A stretch of DNA of 6,856 nucleotides from Rhodobiaceae bacterium (lineage in GTDB: Bacteria; Pseudomonadota; Alphaproteobacteria; Parvibaculales; Parvibaculaceae), in NCBI GenBank assembly GCA_002746275.1, contig NVWR01000001.1:692981-699836 (forward strand), read 5' to 3'. Below the pieces are notes generated by a model. It worked only from the letters and a program-made list of their open reading frames with translations, made no database searches and had not been told where the DNA came from. How positions within the stretch are numbered: the first letter of the stretch is position 1; each line of letters opens with the position of its first letter. Positions 1 to 6,532 of the stretch are shown here, piece after piece. The position numbers and the translations under genes were made by a program.

Positions 1-386
1 GCTTGGCTATAGAACCGCCGATGCGCATCAAGATCGCGCACGACAAGCCGCACGCCGATCTGTTCAACACCCATCGTGCCCGGCGGCACCAGCGACAGTG
101 CATTGCCATCCGGGTCCACGAGAGGCCGCACAGCGCCCTCACCTTTCCGGGCAATCAACAATTCCCGGTACCCGCTGGCAGCCACCTCAGGAAGCGGATC
201 GACAAAATCATTGATCTTCAACACCGATCCCAACACATCATGTCGATGCTGATGCTGACCGCGTCGAACTTTCAACAGATGATCAAACGGAATGCCCGCA
301 TCTTCCTGCCAGAAGGAAAGCATGGCGTCTGCATTGTTCGTCGAGAGCCCAATATCCATGCGTGGTTTAGCAAGCTGCATAATCAT
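1..386 (-). CDS. VOC (glyoxalase/dioxygenase fold) family protein, 3' end beyond the window
   Basis: I translated the minus strand and found an open frame of at least 128 residues that leaves the left edge. The first about 105 residues form one VOC module: it opens with a beta strand (KPRMDIGLSTNN), then AMLSFWQEDAG, a His-rich loop (QHQHRHD, around residues 44-50) that could supply a metal ligand, and a closing strand around DPDGNALSLVPP. A second module begins near residue 107 (EQIGVRLVVRDLDAHRRFY), so this is a two-module VOC protein. VOC proteins include glyoxalases, extradiol dioxygenases and resistance proteins; substrate and activity cannot be assigned here. The start at 386 has GGGAG at 398-402, 11 bases upstream; a second in-frame ATG at 380 is the alternative. 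It lies downstream of the LysR gene on the same strand, 63 bases away, with an inverted repeat in the gap that may control it. Confidence 0.82.
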   Translation of the reverse strand, partial: MIMQLAKPRMDIGLSTNNADAMLSFWQEDAGIPFDHLLKVRRGQHQHRHDVLGSVLKINDFVDPLPEVAASGYRELLIARKGEGAVRPLVDPDGNALSLVPPGTMGVEQIGVRLVVRDLDAHRRFYSQ

Positions 387-412
387 ATTGATAGAGACTC
401 CCGATCTTCCCA

Positions 413-432
413 GTTTCAAATTGTTTTGAAAC
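413..432. promoter_or_regulatory. Perfect 8-bp inverted repeat, candidate operator upstream of the VOC gene
   Basis: The sequence reads GTTTCAAA-ttgt-TTTGAAAC: two 8-base arms, perfectly complementary, around a 4-base spacer. It sits between the LysR stop and the VOC start, about 26 bases before the VOC ATG. The stem is AT-rich and no T-run follows it on either strand, so it is a poor intrinsic terminator and fits a dimeric repressor or activator site better. Which regulator would bind is unknown. With 8-bp arms and a free choice of spacer, about one such repeat is expected by chance in a window this size, so the position is the main argument. Confidence 0.4.
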
Positions 433-449
433 CATAACCTATCTGTCAG

Positions 450-1376
450 TCAGGGCGTGAGCGTCGTGGCCGCGGTCCCAAAAACGGCGCCCCCCTTTTT
501 CAGCTGCTCAACCAGGTTGGTCCCAGCCAAGCCCGGTGGCCGCGCCGTCGCCCAGATAACAGAGAAACGGCGGGAAGGAAGCTGTGCAATTTCTTTGCAG
601 TCGATTTCTGCAAGCCGCCCAGCCTCAATCAAAGTGAACCCGACATCAGAGGGAACAAAACCCCACCCGAGCCCCGCAGCCAGCAAGTCACATTGCAGCG
701 GCAGACCATCCACCAGCCAAACATCCGTGTGATGCACCCGGTAATCCATCACGTCAGTGCCCGGTGGACCTTCTGCCAGATGAATTTGACGATAATCCTC
801 CAACTCCCGAAGCCCGATGGCAGATCCAGCCCTGCCCAAAGGGTGATGAGGGGCTGCAACCGGGGTCATCACTTCACGAACGATCTGCGTGCCGTCGATG
901 CCATCCCATTGCATGCCCCGTTCCAAAGGAACAATGCCAAACCCCACGCAACCGCTCCGCACATCTTCGATCACTCCGCTGGAGTAAGACCGGCTCACAT
1001 TGAGCGCCACATGAGGATGGAGTTCATCGAAGCCAGCCAAGGCTGACACAAGCACCGATTGAGGAAAGGCTGCATCAACAGCAATTGCCAAAACGGCTTC
1101 CACTTTTGACCGCATCAAATGAATTTGGGCTTCCATGCGCTCGACGTGGCGCAGCAGCATCTCCGTTTCCCGTACAAATGTGCGCCCCTCATCCGTCAAA
1201 GACGGTTGCCGGGAGGATCTGTCAAAAAGCATAAAGCCCAGTTGTTCTTCCAGCGTGTTGATCGTGTAGCTCACCGCAGAAACAGCCCGTCCAAGAGACT
1301 TGGCTGCTTTCGAAAAACTCCCTTTTTCAACGATCAACTGAAAAACCCTCAATTGTTCGAGTGCATTTGGATGCAT
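450..1376 (-). CDS. LysR-type transcriptional regulator
   Basis: A 308-residue protein of normal length for the LysR family. The N-terminal winged helix-turn-helix is clear: LEQLRVFQLIVEKGSFSKAA (about residues 7-26), SAVSYTINTLEEQLG as recognition helix, then LFDRSSRQPSLTDEGR as wing. A linker helix (about 65-95) leads into a periplasmic-binding-protein-like effector domain from about residue 92 (VLAIAVDAAFPQSVL), ending in a typical GLGWGFVPSDVG segment near 237-248. Family knowledge: these proteins act as tetramers, bind a small effector and often regulate a divergently transcribed neighbour. The neighbour here is the amidase/darcynin pair, starting 106 bases away, so that is its most likely target. 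The ATG at 1376 has only a weak GGA upstream. The VOC gene follows on the same strand and could be co-transcribed. The effector is unknown. Confidence 0.95.
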   Translation of the reverse strand: MHPNALEQLRVFQLIVEKGSFSKAAKSLGRAVSAVSYTINTLEEQLGFMLFDRSSRQPSLTDEGRTFVRETEMLLRHVERMEAQIHLMRSKVEAVLAIAVDAAFPQSVLVSALAGFDELHPHVALNVSRSYSSGVIEDVRSGCVGFGIVPLERGMQWDGIDGTQIVREVMTPVAAPHHPLGRAGSAIGLRELEDYRQIHLAEGPPGTDVMDYRVHHTDVWLVDGLPLQCDLLAAGLGWGFVPSDVGFTLIEAGRLAEIDCKEIAQLPSRRFSVIWATARPPGLAGTNLVEQLKKGGAVFGTAATTLTP

Positions 1377-1482
1377 CTGACATTCCAGTATTTTTGAACG
1401 TGTAGTGAAATATTATATGACTTACTTGAACAATGGATAGTGTCCAAGTTCCCTCCACGCTGCAAACTGGAAGGAACCGGAC
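1377..1482. promoter_or_regulatory. Divergent promoter region between the LysR gene and the amidase gene
   Basis: This 106-base spacer is AT-rich in its left half. On the minus strand a perfect TATAAT (plus-strand ATTATA, 1412-1417) could be the -10 of the LysR gene, though no good -35 lies at the expected spacing. Two copies of TTGAAC, at 1394-1399 and 1426-1431, stand 32 bases apart, about three helical turns, and bracket the AT-rich stretch; they are candidate half-sites for the regulator. On the plus strand AAGGA lies just upstream of the amidase ATG as its ribosome-binding site. No promoter for the amidase could be fixed with confidence. Confidence 0.45.
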
Positions 1483-2994
1483 ATGACAATAGAGATCACC
1501 CGCCGCGATTGGCTGCGCGGAACAACAGCCCTCAGCGCTGCCGCCGCATTCTCGTCTCTCGCTCCCCATCAGCTTTTGGCTGCCACCGATCCTTACGCCA
1601 GGCTGGATGCCACCGCCCAGGCATCCCTGGTTGCCAAGGGCCAGGTGAGCCCCCTTGAGCTTGTCGATGCGGCCATCCGGCGGATTGACCAGCTGGAACC
1701 CCAACTCAACGCCCTCATCAGCATGGGCTTCGAACAGGCACGCACGCGCGCTCAGTCAGGCGACCTCCCCGATGGCCCTTTCAAAGGGGTGCCCTATCTG
1801 ATCAAGGACCTGATCGATTATCCCGGTCTGCCCATGCTCTCAGGCTCCCAAATGACGACCGGTAACATGTCGACTTATCGCTCTCCCTATATCGACAGGA
1901 CGGATGGCACCGGGCTGATTGTTCTTGGAAAATCAACGACGCCGGAATTCGGGTTTATCCCCTCCACCGAACCCGTTTTCGATGCACCCACACCCAATCC
2001 CTGGAACACAGGGCACTCAGCCGGTGGCTCAAGCGGTGGTGCCGCCGTTGCTGTTGCATCGGGCATGGTGCCGTTTGCTCATGCGAGCGACGGTGGTGGG
2101 TCGATCCGCATCCCGGCTTCCTGTTGTGGCCTCTTCGGTCTCAAGCCATCACGCGGCCGCCAGCCCAAATCCCGCACCTATGATCGCACGCCAGACCTAA
2201 GCGTCGAACATTGCCTCAGCCGCTCCATTCGCGACAGTGCCCGCCTGTTGGCAGCGACCGAACGCCAAGAGGAAAAGGCACTCCTTGCGCCCACTGGGTT
2301 TGTAGAAGGGCCAACAACAGTACGGCGCACCATTGGGTGGTCACCACGCACCCTCGAACAGTCTTACATGCACGCTGACGTGAAAGCGGCGATTGAAAAC
2401 ACCGCCCTCTTGTGTCGGGATTTAGGACACACGCTCGTCGAGATTGAGCTTCCCTTTTCCGAGAGTGACTTCATCCGCCAGTTCAAAACCGTCTGGGCAG
2501 CGGGCGCTGCTGGCATTGTCGGCCGCTACAAGGAACAGACAGGAAGAATACCGGACGAAACCGTGCTCGAACCTTTCACACTGGCTTTTGCGAATTATTT
2601 CTACGGCTTGCCGACGGAAGCTCTCCCAGCCGCATTCGCATTCCTCACAAGGGTCGAAAGACAGGTCCACAGCCTGTTTGGAGAGATCGATCTGTATCTG
2701 TCGCCAGTTCTGTCGACACCCCCACCCGCCCTCGGTCATCTGGCCCCAACGGTCTCTTTTGAAATTTTATGGGGGCGTCTGGAAACATATGCACCTCATA
2801 CGCCGTGGCAGAATGTGGCCGGTGTCCCTGCCATGTCGGTTCCGCTCTCTAAGAGCCGAGAGAAGCTCCCCATCGGAAGCCAGTTCACCGCCGGGCTTGG
2901 TCGCGAAGACATGCTGCTGCAGCTTGCGTATGAGCTGGAGCAAGCCACCCCCTGGGCCCATCAATGGCCATCCCTTTCAAGCGCCTCTTTGTGA
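1483..2994 (+). CDS. Tat-exported amidase, amidase-signature family (6-aminohexanoate-cyclic-dimer-hydrolase-like)
   Basis: A 503-residue serine amidase hydrolysing C-N amide bonds. The N-terminus is a twin-arginine signal: TRRDWLRG at residues 6-13, then an Ala-rich hydrophobic stretch to about 33, with plausible cleavage after LAA at 34. The enzyme therefore probably folds in the cytoplasm and acts in the periplasm. The Ser-cisSer-Lys triad can be placed: Lys108 in GVPYLIKDL, the cis-Ser at 183 in GGSSGG, and the nucleophile Ser207 in [11 protein letters not shown]. The 24-residue spacing between the serines is that of the family. The opening ([19 protein letters not shown]), the NPWN motif before the glycine-rich loop, and the ending ([19 protein letters not shown]) recall NylA-type cyclic-dimer hydrolases from memory; no alignment was run. 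The natural substrate is unknown. AAGGA precedes the ATG. The darcynin gene follows after 8 bases, and the divergent LysR gene probably regulates both. Confidence 0.93.
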   Translation: MTIEITRRDWLRGTTALSAAAAFSSLAPHQLLAATDPYARLDATAQASLVAKGQVSPLELVDAAIRRIDQLEPQLNALISMGFEQARTRAQSGDLPDGPFKGVPYLIKDLIDYPGLPMLSGSQMTTGNMSTYRSPYIDRTDGTGLIVLGKSTTPEFGFIPSTEPVFDAPTPNPWNTGHSAGGSSGGAAVAVASGMVPFAHASDGGGSIRIPASCCGLFGLKPSRGRQPKSRTYDRTPDLSVEHCLSRSIRDSARLLAATERQEEKALLAPTGFVEGPTTVRRTIGWSPRTLEQSYMHADVKAAIENTALLCRDLGHTLVEIELPFSESDFIRQFKTVWAAGAAGIVGRYKEQTGRIPDETVLEPFTLAFANYFYGLPTEALPAAFAFLTRVERQVHSLFGEIDLYLSPVLSTPPPALGHLAPTVSFEILWGRLETYAPHTPWQNVAGVPAMSVPLSKSREKLPIGSQFTAGLGREDMLLQLAYELEQATPWAHQWPSLSSASL

Positions 2995-3002
2995 GAAATA
3001 CT

Positions 3003-3347
3003 ATGGAACAGACCTACACAATCTTTATCTTGGTGCGCGCCACAAAAGCCTGGCTGCTGCTATCCCATGAAGAACGGGCGGCCTATGCACAGGGCGAATT
3101 TGCATCCTGTCTCGCACCGTTTCCGACAGTCACCCTTCGGTATTTTGATGCGGAGGCTTTCACCAGTCAGTGCAGCGACGTCTTCATGTTTTCCGCAAGC
3201 TCGCTGCCGGACTATTGCGCCGTCATGGACCGCATCCGGGACTCGCGCCTTTTAACGGAACCCTATTTCGAATTCCTCGAAACAATCATGTCGGTGGAAG
3301 ACACTTACCGGGGCATGGCAGAGAAACAACTGAAGGTTGGATCCTAA
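3003..3347 (+). CDS. Darcynin-family protein of unknown function
   Basis: A 114-residue cytoplasmic protein without signal peptide or membrane segment. I recognise the darcynin pattern from memory: YTIFILVRATKAWLLLSHEER at the start, then PTVTLRYFDAEAFTSQCSDV (about residues 41-60), a stretch on which the small fold turns, and EPYFEFLETIMSVEDTYR near the end. The alternating beta/alpha layout suggests a ferredoxin-like alpha/beta fold of the dimeric alpha/beta-barrel kind, but that is inference. No biochemical role is known to me. The ATG at 3003 is preferred over an in-frame one at 2964, because the latter lies inside the amidase gene and adds a 13-residue tail unlike the family. The gene begins 8 bases after the amidase stop, so the two are almost surely co-transcribed, tying this protein to the amidase pathway. 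Confidence 0.8.
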   Translation: MEQTYTIFILVRATKAWLLLSHEERAAYAQGEFASCLAPFPTVTLRYFDAEAFTSQCSDVFMFSASSLPDYCAVMDRIRDSRLLTEPYFEFLETIMSVEDTYRGMAEKQLKVGS

Positions 3348-3369
3348 AAAGACGTCTCTGTGTGACACA

Positions 3370-3400
3370 AAGAAAAACCGGCCCCATAAAGGGACCGGTT
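3370..3400 (-). terminator. Intrinsic terminator, minus direction, after the small secreted-peptide gene
   Basis: A 10-base-pair stem with one C/A mismatch: aaccggcccc (3376-3385), loop ataaa (3386-3390), gggaccggtt (3391-3400). Read on the minus strand it is followed by TTTTTCTTTG, a good U-tract. On the plus strand the hairpin is followed by CTCCGAG, so it would only weakly stop the amidase/darcynin transcript that ends 29 bases before the stem. It lies about 73 bases beyond the stop of the 50-codon gene on the minus strand, supporting that gene as a real transcription unit. Confidence 0.72.
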
Positions 3401-3473
3401 CTCCGAGATCAGCTATCAGCGGTTAACGCCGGAGCCCCCACTCCATGAGGCGTACCCGCGAGCCGACCCCTAA

Positions 3474-3626
3474 TCAATTAGCCCAGGAAAAGAACCAGCT
3501 ATAGTCATTGGAGCCACCGCTACCACCAGAGCAAGCATAGGCTGGTTCTGATGTCATGAGCAGAGCGCCCGTACCTGTGGCAAGAGCGAACATGGCGCCA
3601 AAGATCATCATGCGTGTTTGTTTCAT
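3474..3626 (-). CDS. Small secreted peptide, 50 residues, unknown function
   Basis: An ATG-to-TGA frame of 50 codons, in a stretch with no other gene. The product starts MKQTRMM, has a hydrophobic core (about residues 7-24, IFGAMFALATGTGALLM) and then TSEPAYA, a good signal peptidase I site ending at residue 31. The predicted mature peptide is 19 residues, CSGGSGGSNDYSWFFSWAN: a Gly/Ser-rich start and an aromatic tail with two Trp, two Phe and one Tyr. Cysteine at +1 hints at a lipoprotein, but AYAC is a poor lipobox because Tyr at -2 is unusual. GGAG lies 7 bases before the ATG, and an intrinsic terminator follows. A second hairpin upstream isolates it from the SDR operon. I do not recognise a family. 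It might be an exported signalling, antimicrobial or envelope peptide, or a remnant of a longer protein; none is shown. Confidence 0.62.
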   Translation of the reverse strand: MKQTRMMIFGAMFALATGTGALLMTSEPAYACSGGSGGSNDYSWFFSWAN

Positions 3627-3633
3627 TTAGAGA

Positions 3634-3637
3634 CTCC
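3634..3637 (-). promoter_or_regulatory. Ribosome-binding site of the small secreted-peptide gene
   Basis: GGAG on the minus strand (plus-strand CTCC), separated by 7 bases (TCTCTAA) from the ATG at 3626. The spacing is ideal, and this is the main evidence that the 50-codon frame is translated. Confidence 0.6.
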
Positions 3638-3759
3638 ATGTCCTGCTAAGGACCATTTCGAGGGACAATCAAGTATTCCCGCTCTCCTACGCACATCGCA
3701 TGCCAACTGATACATCGGTCGACCACGCCTCCTATGTCAGGATCATCGACAAACATAAT
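3638..3759. other. Intergenic stretch upstream of the small peptide gene; promoter not firmly located
   Basis: No gene is supported here on either strand. On the minus strand, TTGATT followed after 17 bases by TTAGCA lies just upstream of the ribosome-binding site and is the best promoter-like pair I found, but the -10 is weak. A minus-strand frame through this stretch (3646-3846) has no ribosome-binding site, runs across the SDR terminator hairpin and has no recognisable domain, so it is not called. Confidence 0.3.
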
Positions 3760-3783
3760 AAGGGCCGCACAATGGCGGCCCTT
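3760..3783 (-). terminator. Hairpin, likely terminator of the SDR operon
   Basis: A perfect 9-base-pair stem, aagggccgc (3760-3768), loop acaatg, gcggccctt (3775-3783). On the minus strand the stem is followed by ATTATGTTTG, a modest U-rich tail, whereas the plus strand continues GATACG. It lies about 80 bases past the SDR stop codon, where a terminator for that operon is expected, and before the small peptide gene. The tail is weaker than that of the hairpin at 3376-3400, so read-through is possible. Confidence 0.55.
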
Positions 3784-3862
3784 GATACGTATCCATCCGG
3801 TGGGGGTCAGCAGCGTTCCACTATCCCGTTGCAGCGACCCCTTCAAGGATTGTCTGTGTTTT

Positions 3863-4753
3863 CTAGGCTTCGGCCTTTTGACCGACAGTGCTCAAATCCT
3901 GTGGCGACACATAACCTGAGCCCTGCAAAGCCTCACTCTGCTCCGCCCTGTCAAACGCTGCCATGATATCGCTGAACCGCGCTTCCACTGCAGGGCGCAT
4001 ATCAGGATGCGTAAAGATATAGAGCTCGTTGTCGCGTACAGCTTCCAGAACACGCGCCCCAACCCGGTCAGGGTCAAGACCGTTCAGGACAAACTCAGCT
4101 GCACCTGTCATGTCAGCATCTTCAGCAGGGACCGTCTCGCCATATTCTTCCTGGCGTGCCCGACCGGATTCATGAATGCGTGTCTTCACAAAACCAGGAC
4201 ACAAAACAGACACCCCAATATCAAGGGGTTCCAGCTGACCACGCCAGCCTTCTGACATCGCCACAACAGCAAACTTGGTCGCGGTATAGGGTTCCATCCC
4301 CGGAGGCGACACCATGCCAGCCATTGAAGCTGTGTTGACAAAATGACCGCCTTCGCCTTGTGCCCGCATAATCGGAACAAAGACTTCCGTGCCATACACA
4401 ACGCCCATCAGATTAACGTCGACAATCCAGTTCCAATCCTTAGGTCGCATGTCCTCGATCGGACCCCCAACGCCAACACCGGCATTGTTGCAAACCACAT
4501 GGACTTTTCCATACTCATCAAGCGCTTCCTGCGCAGCACGTTCAACAGAGGTACGAGACGCGACATCGCACTCAACACCGATCGCCTTGACCTGTCGAGC
4601 GTGCAGATCGGCCAGGGCAACTTTGATCGCCTCGGGATCAATATCAGCCACAACAACGTTCATGCCCGCTCTGCCAAAAGAACGTGCCATAGACAATCCG
4701 ATGCCACTCGCACCGCCGGTTACAAAGGCCGTCCGACCTTCCAGGTGTTTCAT
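3863..4753 (-). CDS. Short-chain dehydrogenase/reductase (SDR), NAD-preferring
   Basis: A classical SDR of 296 residues from the ATG at 4753, longer than the usual about 250 because of a C-terminal tail. The family motifs are all present: TGGASGIG (residues 12-19) for dinucleotide binding, NNAG (89-92), and the catalytic set Asn114, Ser143, Tyr156 and Lys160 (YTATK), followed by PGFVKT (186-191). An acidic residue, Asp37 in VVVADID, ends the second strand and favours NAD(H) over NADP(H). The substrate, an alcohol or ketone, is unknown. Its ATG shares one base with the TGA of the upstream gene (TGATG), and no strong ribosome-binding site precedes it, so it is probably translated by coupling. 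A TTG one codon earlier is in frame but less likely. This places it in the same operon and probably the same pathway as the 345-residue protein. Confidence 0.93.
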   Translation of the reverse strand: MKHLEGRTAFVTGGASGIGLSMARSFGRAGMNVVVADIDPEAIKVALADLHARQVKAIGVECDVASRTSVERAAQEALDEYGKVHVVCNNAGVGVGGPIEDMRPKDWNWIVDVNLMGVVYGTEVFVPIMRAQGEGGHFVNTASMAGMVSPPGMEPYTATKFAVVAMSEGWRGQLEPLDIGVSVLCPGFVKTRIHESGRARQEEYGETVPAEDADMTGAAEFVLNGLDPDRVGARVLEAVRDNELYIFTHPDMRPAVEARFSDIMAAFDRAEQSEALQGSGYVSPQDLSTVGQKAEA

Positions 4754-5790
4754 CAAGCTGCTTTCTGTTTGTATGTATCCAGAGCATCAAATGCCGCCAG
4801 CAATTTCTTGCCGTCATCCTTCAACAATAATCGTTCCTTGATCGCCTCATAACTTTGATCGCGGGACAGATCGAACTGTGTCACCCCGTGCCAGGTCACC
4901 ATGTTGTTCCATATTGGGTCGATCAAATCCGTCCCCGCCACAGTGCCGCCATCAACGGTTTTGAATGTGAAGCTCCGCATTTCCGATATCACGGTTTGCA
5001 AGTAGCCCACATGCACAGCCTCATCGATACGGATGCGCCCCACCATGGTCGCTGCCATGTCAGCATCTTCTTTCCGAGACCCAAACAATTCGCCATCGTT
5101 CATCAGATCCATGCTGTGCGCAAAAAAAGCTTCAGCCCGCACTTCAATCATCAGCACATTCATGAGCAGCAAAATAAGCTGTTCGAAACCTTCGGGAAGT
5201 TGCGGCATCAGCCGCCCTTCATCAGGTCGACCAATCGAGTTCGTTGGCTCAACAAGGGGATAAGCATCTTTGCCAAAAATCAGGTCGCGCGCGGCGAACC
5301 ACATCGCATCATGAGCCCCATATTCCGGCTTGGCCGGATCACCACCTTCATCCGCCCCATGCGCATAAAGCAGGCCCTTGTGCAGATGTCCGGTCGCGGT
5401 CTCGGAAATATCGTCGACAATAATGCTCTGAAAATCCGGTGCATCGATTGTGCAGAGAATTTGCCCTCGCGCTTCAACAATCCCGGTGATCGTCAATGAG
5501 TTCCAAAAAGATTCGCCATACCCATTGTTGATCAGAAATTTTTGCTGTTCCAAGTTGGGGAAATTGCCCCTCTTCAGAAGATCCAACGTCGCCTCAACCA
5601 AATCCCAGCCCTTGTTTTTCAAGGATGCCTGCCAGGCATGAATGGCGGGCCACCGGTGCAACGTCTTTGGCGACAGATAGGTCCCAGCTTCGTCAAACCC
5701 TCCATGCAGCAGGTATCCGACTTCTTTTTGCTGACGGGCATAATCATGATCCGCCATCAATTCGTCGCGGCTGTAAATAAGTTTGTCCAT
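4753..5790 (-). CDS. Uncharacterised protein, possible ferritin-like diiron protein
   Basis: A 345-residue soluble protein without signal peptide or clear membrane segment. I cannot name a family with confidence. The distribution of acidic and histidine residues resembles a four-helix diiron site: Glu106 (GIVEARGQ), Glu130 with His135 and His137 (SETATGHLHKG), Glu216 and Glu220 with His225 (IEVRAEAFFAH), and Glu257-x-x-His260 in RIDEAVHVGYL. Strikingly dense stretches such as LLYAHGADEGGDP (140-152) and EYGAHDAMWF (156-165) also look conserved. If iron binds there, an oxygenase, oxidase or decarbonylase role is possible; that is inference. GAGGAAGAG just upstream of the ATG is a strong ribosome-binding site. 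The TetR gene precedes it by 67 bases on the same strand, and the SDR gene overlaps its stop codon, so the three probably form one unit. Confidence 0.85.
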   Translation of the reverse strand: MDKLIYSRDELMADHDYARQQKEVGYLLHGGFDEAGTYLSPKTLHRWPAIHAWQASLKNKGWDLVEATLDLLKRGNFPNLEQQKFLINNGYGESFWNSLTITGIVEARGQILCTIDAPDFQSIIVDDISETATGHLHKGLLYAHGADEGGDPAKPEYGAHDAMWFAARDLIFGKDAYPLVEPTNSIGRPDEGRLMPQLPEGFEQLILLLMNVLMIEVRAEAFFAHSMDLMNDGELFGSRKEDADMAATMVGRIRIDEAVHVGYLQTVISEMRSFTFKTVDGGTVAGTDLIDPIWNNMVTWHGVTQFDLSRDQSYEAIKERLLLKDDGKKLLAAFDALDTYKQKAA

Positions 5791-5857
5791 TGGCTCTTCC
5801 TCTGGTCAGTGTCCAGGTGTCAGCGTGATCGTGGTTTTTTGCCGACCCTATGATGAT

Positions 5858-6520
5858 CTAATTATTTGGTCTCAGCGTGCGTGTGATTGCACGGCTCATC
5901 TTTTCAATCGCTTCCGCCTGATCTATTCCCGCACGATGGGCATACGCACCACCTTGACGAATGATCCCGACGATGAAGTGTCCCGCAAACATCGGATCAA
6001 CATCCGCTGCGGCAACACCCTCCTCGCTCCATTTGCGCACAATGTCCGCCCACTGCTCTGCCCAGCGATCAACCGGCATTTTTTTGTCTGTCTCACCCGT
6101 CGCCAGCACGTTGATATCGGTAAGGGCGGCAGCAAGAACACCTGCGTTTTCAGCCGAGAATTCAAAGATCGCTTTCAGGACTTCTCTAATACCCTCATCA
6201 AGCGTGTTGACGTCCGCCAGATGCTCCTCGATGAAAGCTTCCAGCTCCGCCGACGCGTCCTCCGCAAACGAGAGAAAGCAATCAAACTTGTCAGCAAAAT
6301 GCAGATAGAACGTGCCGTGGCCCACACCCGCAAGTTTGGAAATATCCTGGGGACGTGTCGCGTGATATCCCCGCTCCACAAACAATTTTCGGGCAGCGGC
6401 AAGAATGCGCTTCCTACTCTCCAAACGCCGTTTGGAGGGCGCTGGAGCAGCGGCCTCTTCTGACCCATCGATAGTTAGGGTTGCATTGTCGCCATCTTGG
6501 TGTGCATGATTATTTGTCAT
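5858..6520 (-). CDS. TetR/AcrR-family transcriptional repressor
   Basis: A 220-residue protein from the ATG at 6520. After a polar N-terminal tail (about residues 1-30, NNHAHQDGD and an Ala/Pro-rich piece) comes the TetR DNA-binding domain: SRKRILAAARKLFVERGY (35-52) and the helix-turn-helix DISKLAGVGHGTFYLHFADK (59-78). The remaining helices form the ligand-binding and dimer domain, which is not recognisable by ligand. An in-frame GTG at 6568 would add 16 residues, but it falls inside or next to the palindromic operator and has no ribosome-binding site, so the ATG is preferred. No good Shine-Dalgarno precedes the ATG either. Such repressors usually silence their own gene and a neighbouring operon; the downstream 345-residue protein and SDR genes are the obvious targets. 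Confidence 0.93.
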   Translation of the reverse strand: MTNNHAHQDGDNATLTIDGSEEAAAPAPSKRRLESRKRILAAARKLFVERGYHATRPQDISKLAGVGHGTFYLHFADKFDCFLSFAEDASAELEAFIEEHLADVNTLDEGIREVLKAIFEFSAENAGVLAAALTDINVLATGETDKKMPVDRWAEQWADIVRKWSEEGVAAADVDPMFAGHFIVGIIRQGGAYAHRAGIDQAEAIEKMSRAITRTLRPNN

Positions 6521-6532
6521 TTGCAGAGTGTT

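Noticed and set aside
3..437. Plus-strand open frame of 144 codons at the left edge
   Set aside because: It is the antisense shadow of the VOC gene; its product is Arg/His-rich without a domain, and the minus strand gives a clear VOC protein.
2444..3070. Plus-strand frame of 208 codons within the amidase gene
   Set aside because: It overlaps the amidase in another frame, has no ribosome-binding site and a Ser/Arg/Pro-rich product typical of shifted reading.
3401..3473. Possible continuation of the small peptide frame beyond its TGA
   Set aside because: After the stop the same frame reads about 17 codons to another stop, without hydrophobic or domain character, so a broken longer gene is not supported.
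3784..3793. Perfect 10-base palindrome GATACGTATC
   Set aside because: Several 10-base palindromes are expected by chance in a window this long, and its place behind a terminator gives no reason to call it an operator.
3803..3841. GGGGTC ... GACCCC inverted repeat just past the SDR stop
   Set aside because: Six-base arms with an imperfect inner stem and a long loop, and no U-tract on either side; the hairpin at 3760-3783 is the better terminator.
4343..5499. Plus-strand frames opposite the SDR and the 345-residue gene
   Set aside because: They are antisense to genes with clear motifs or a strong ribosome-binding site, and show no domain of their own.
5783..6463. Plus-strand frame of 226 codons opposite the TetR gene
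   Set aside because: The minus strand carries an unmistakable TetR DNA-binding domain; this frame is its shadow.
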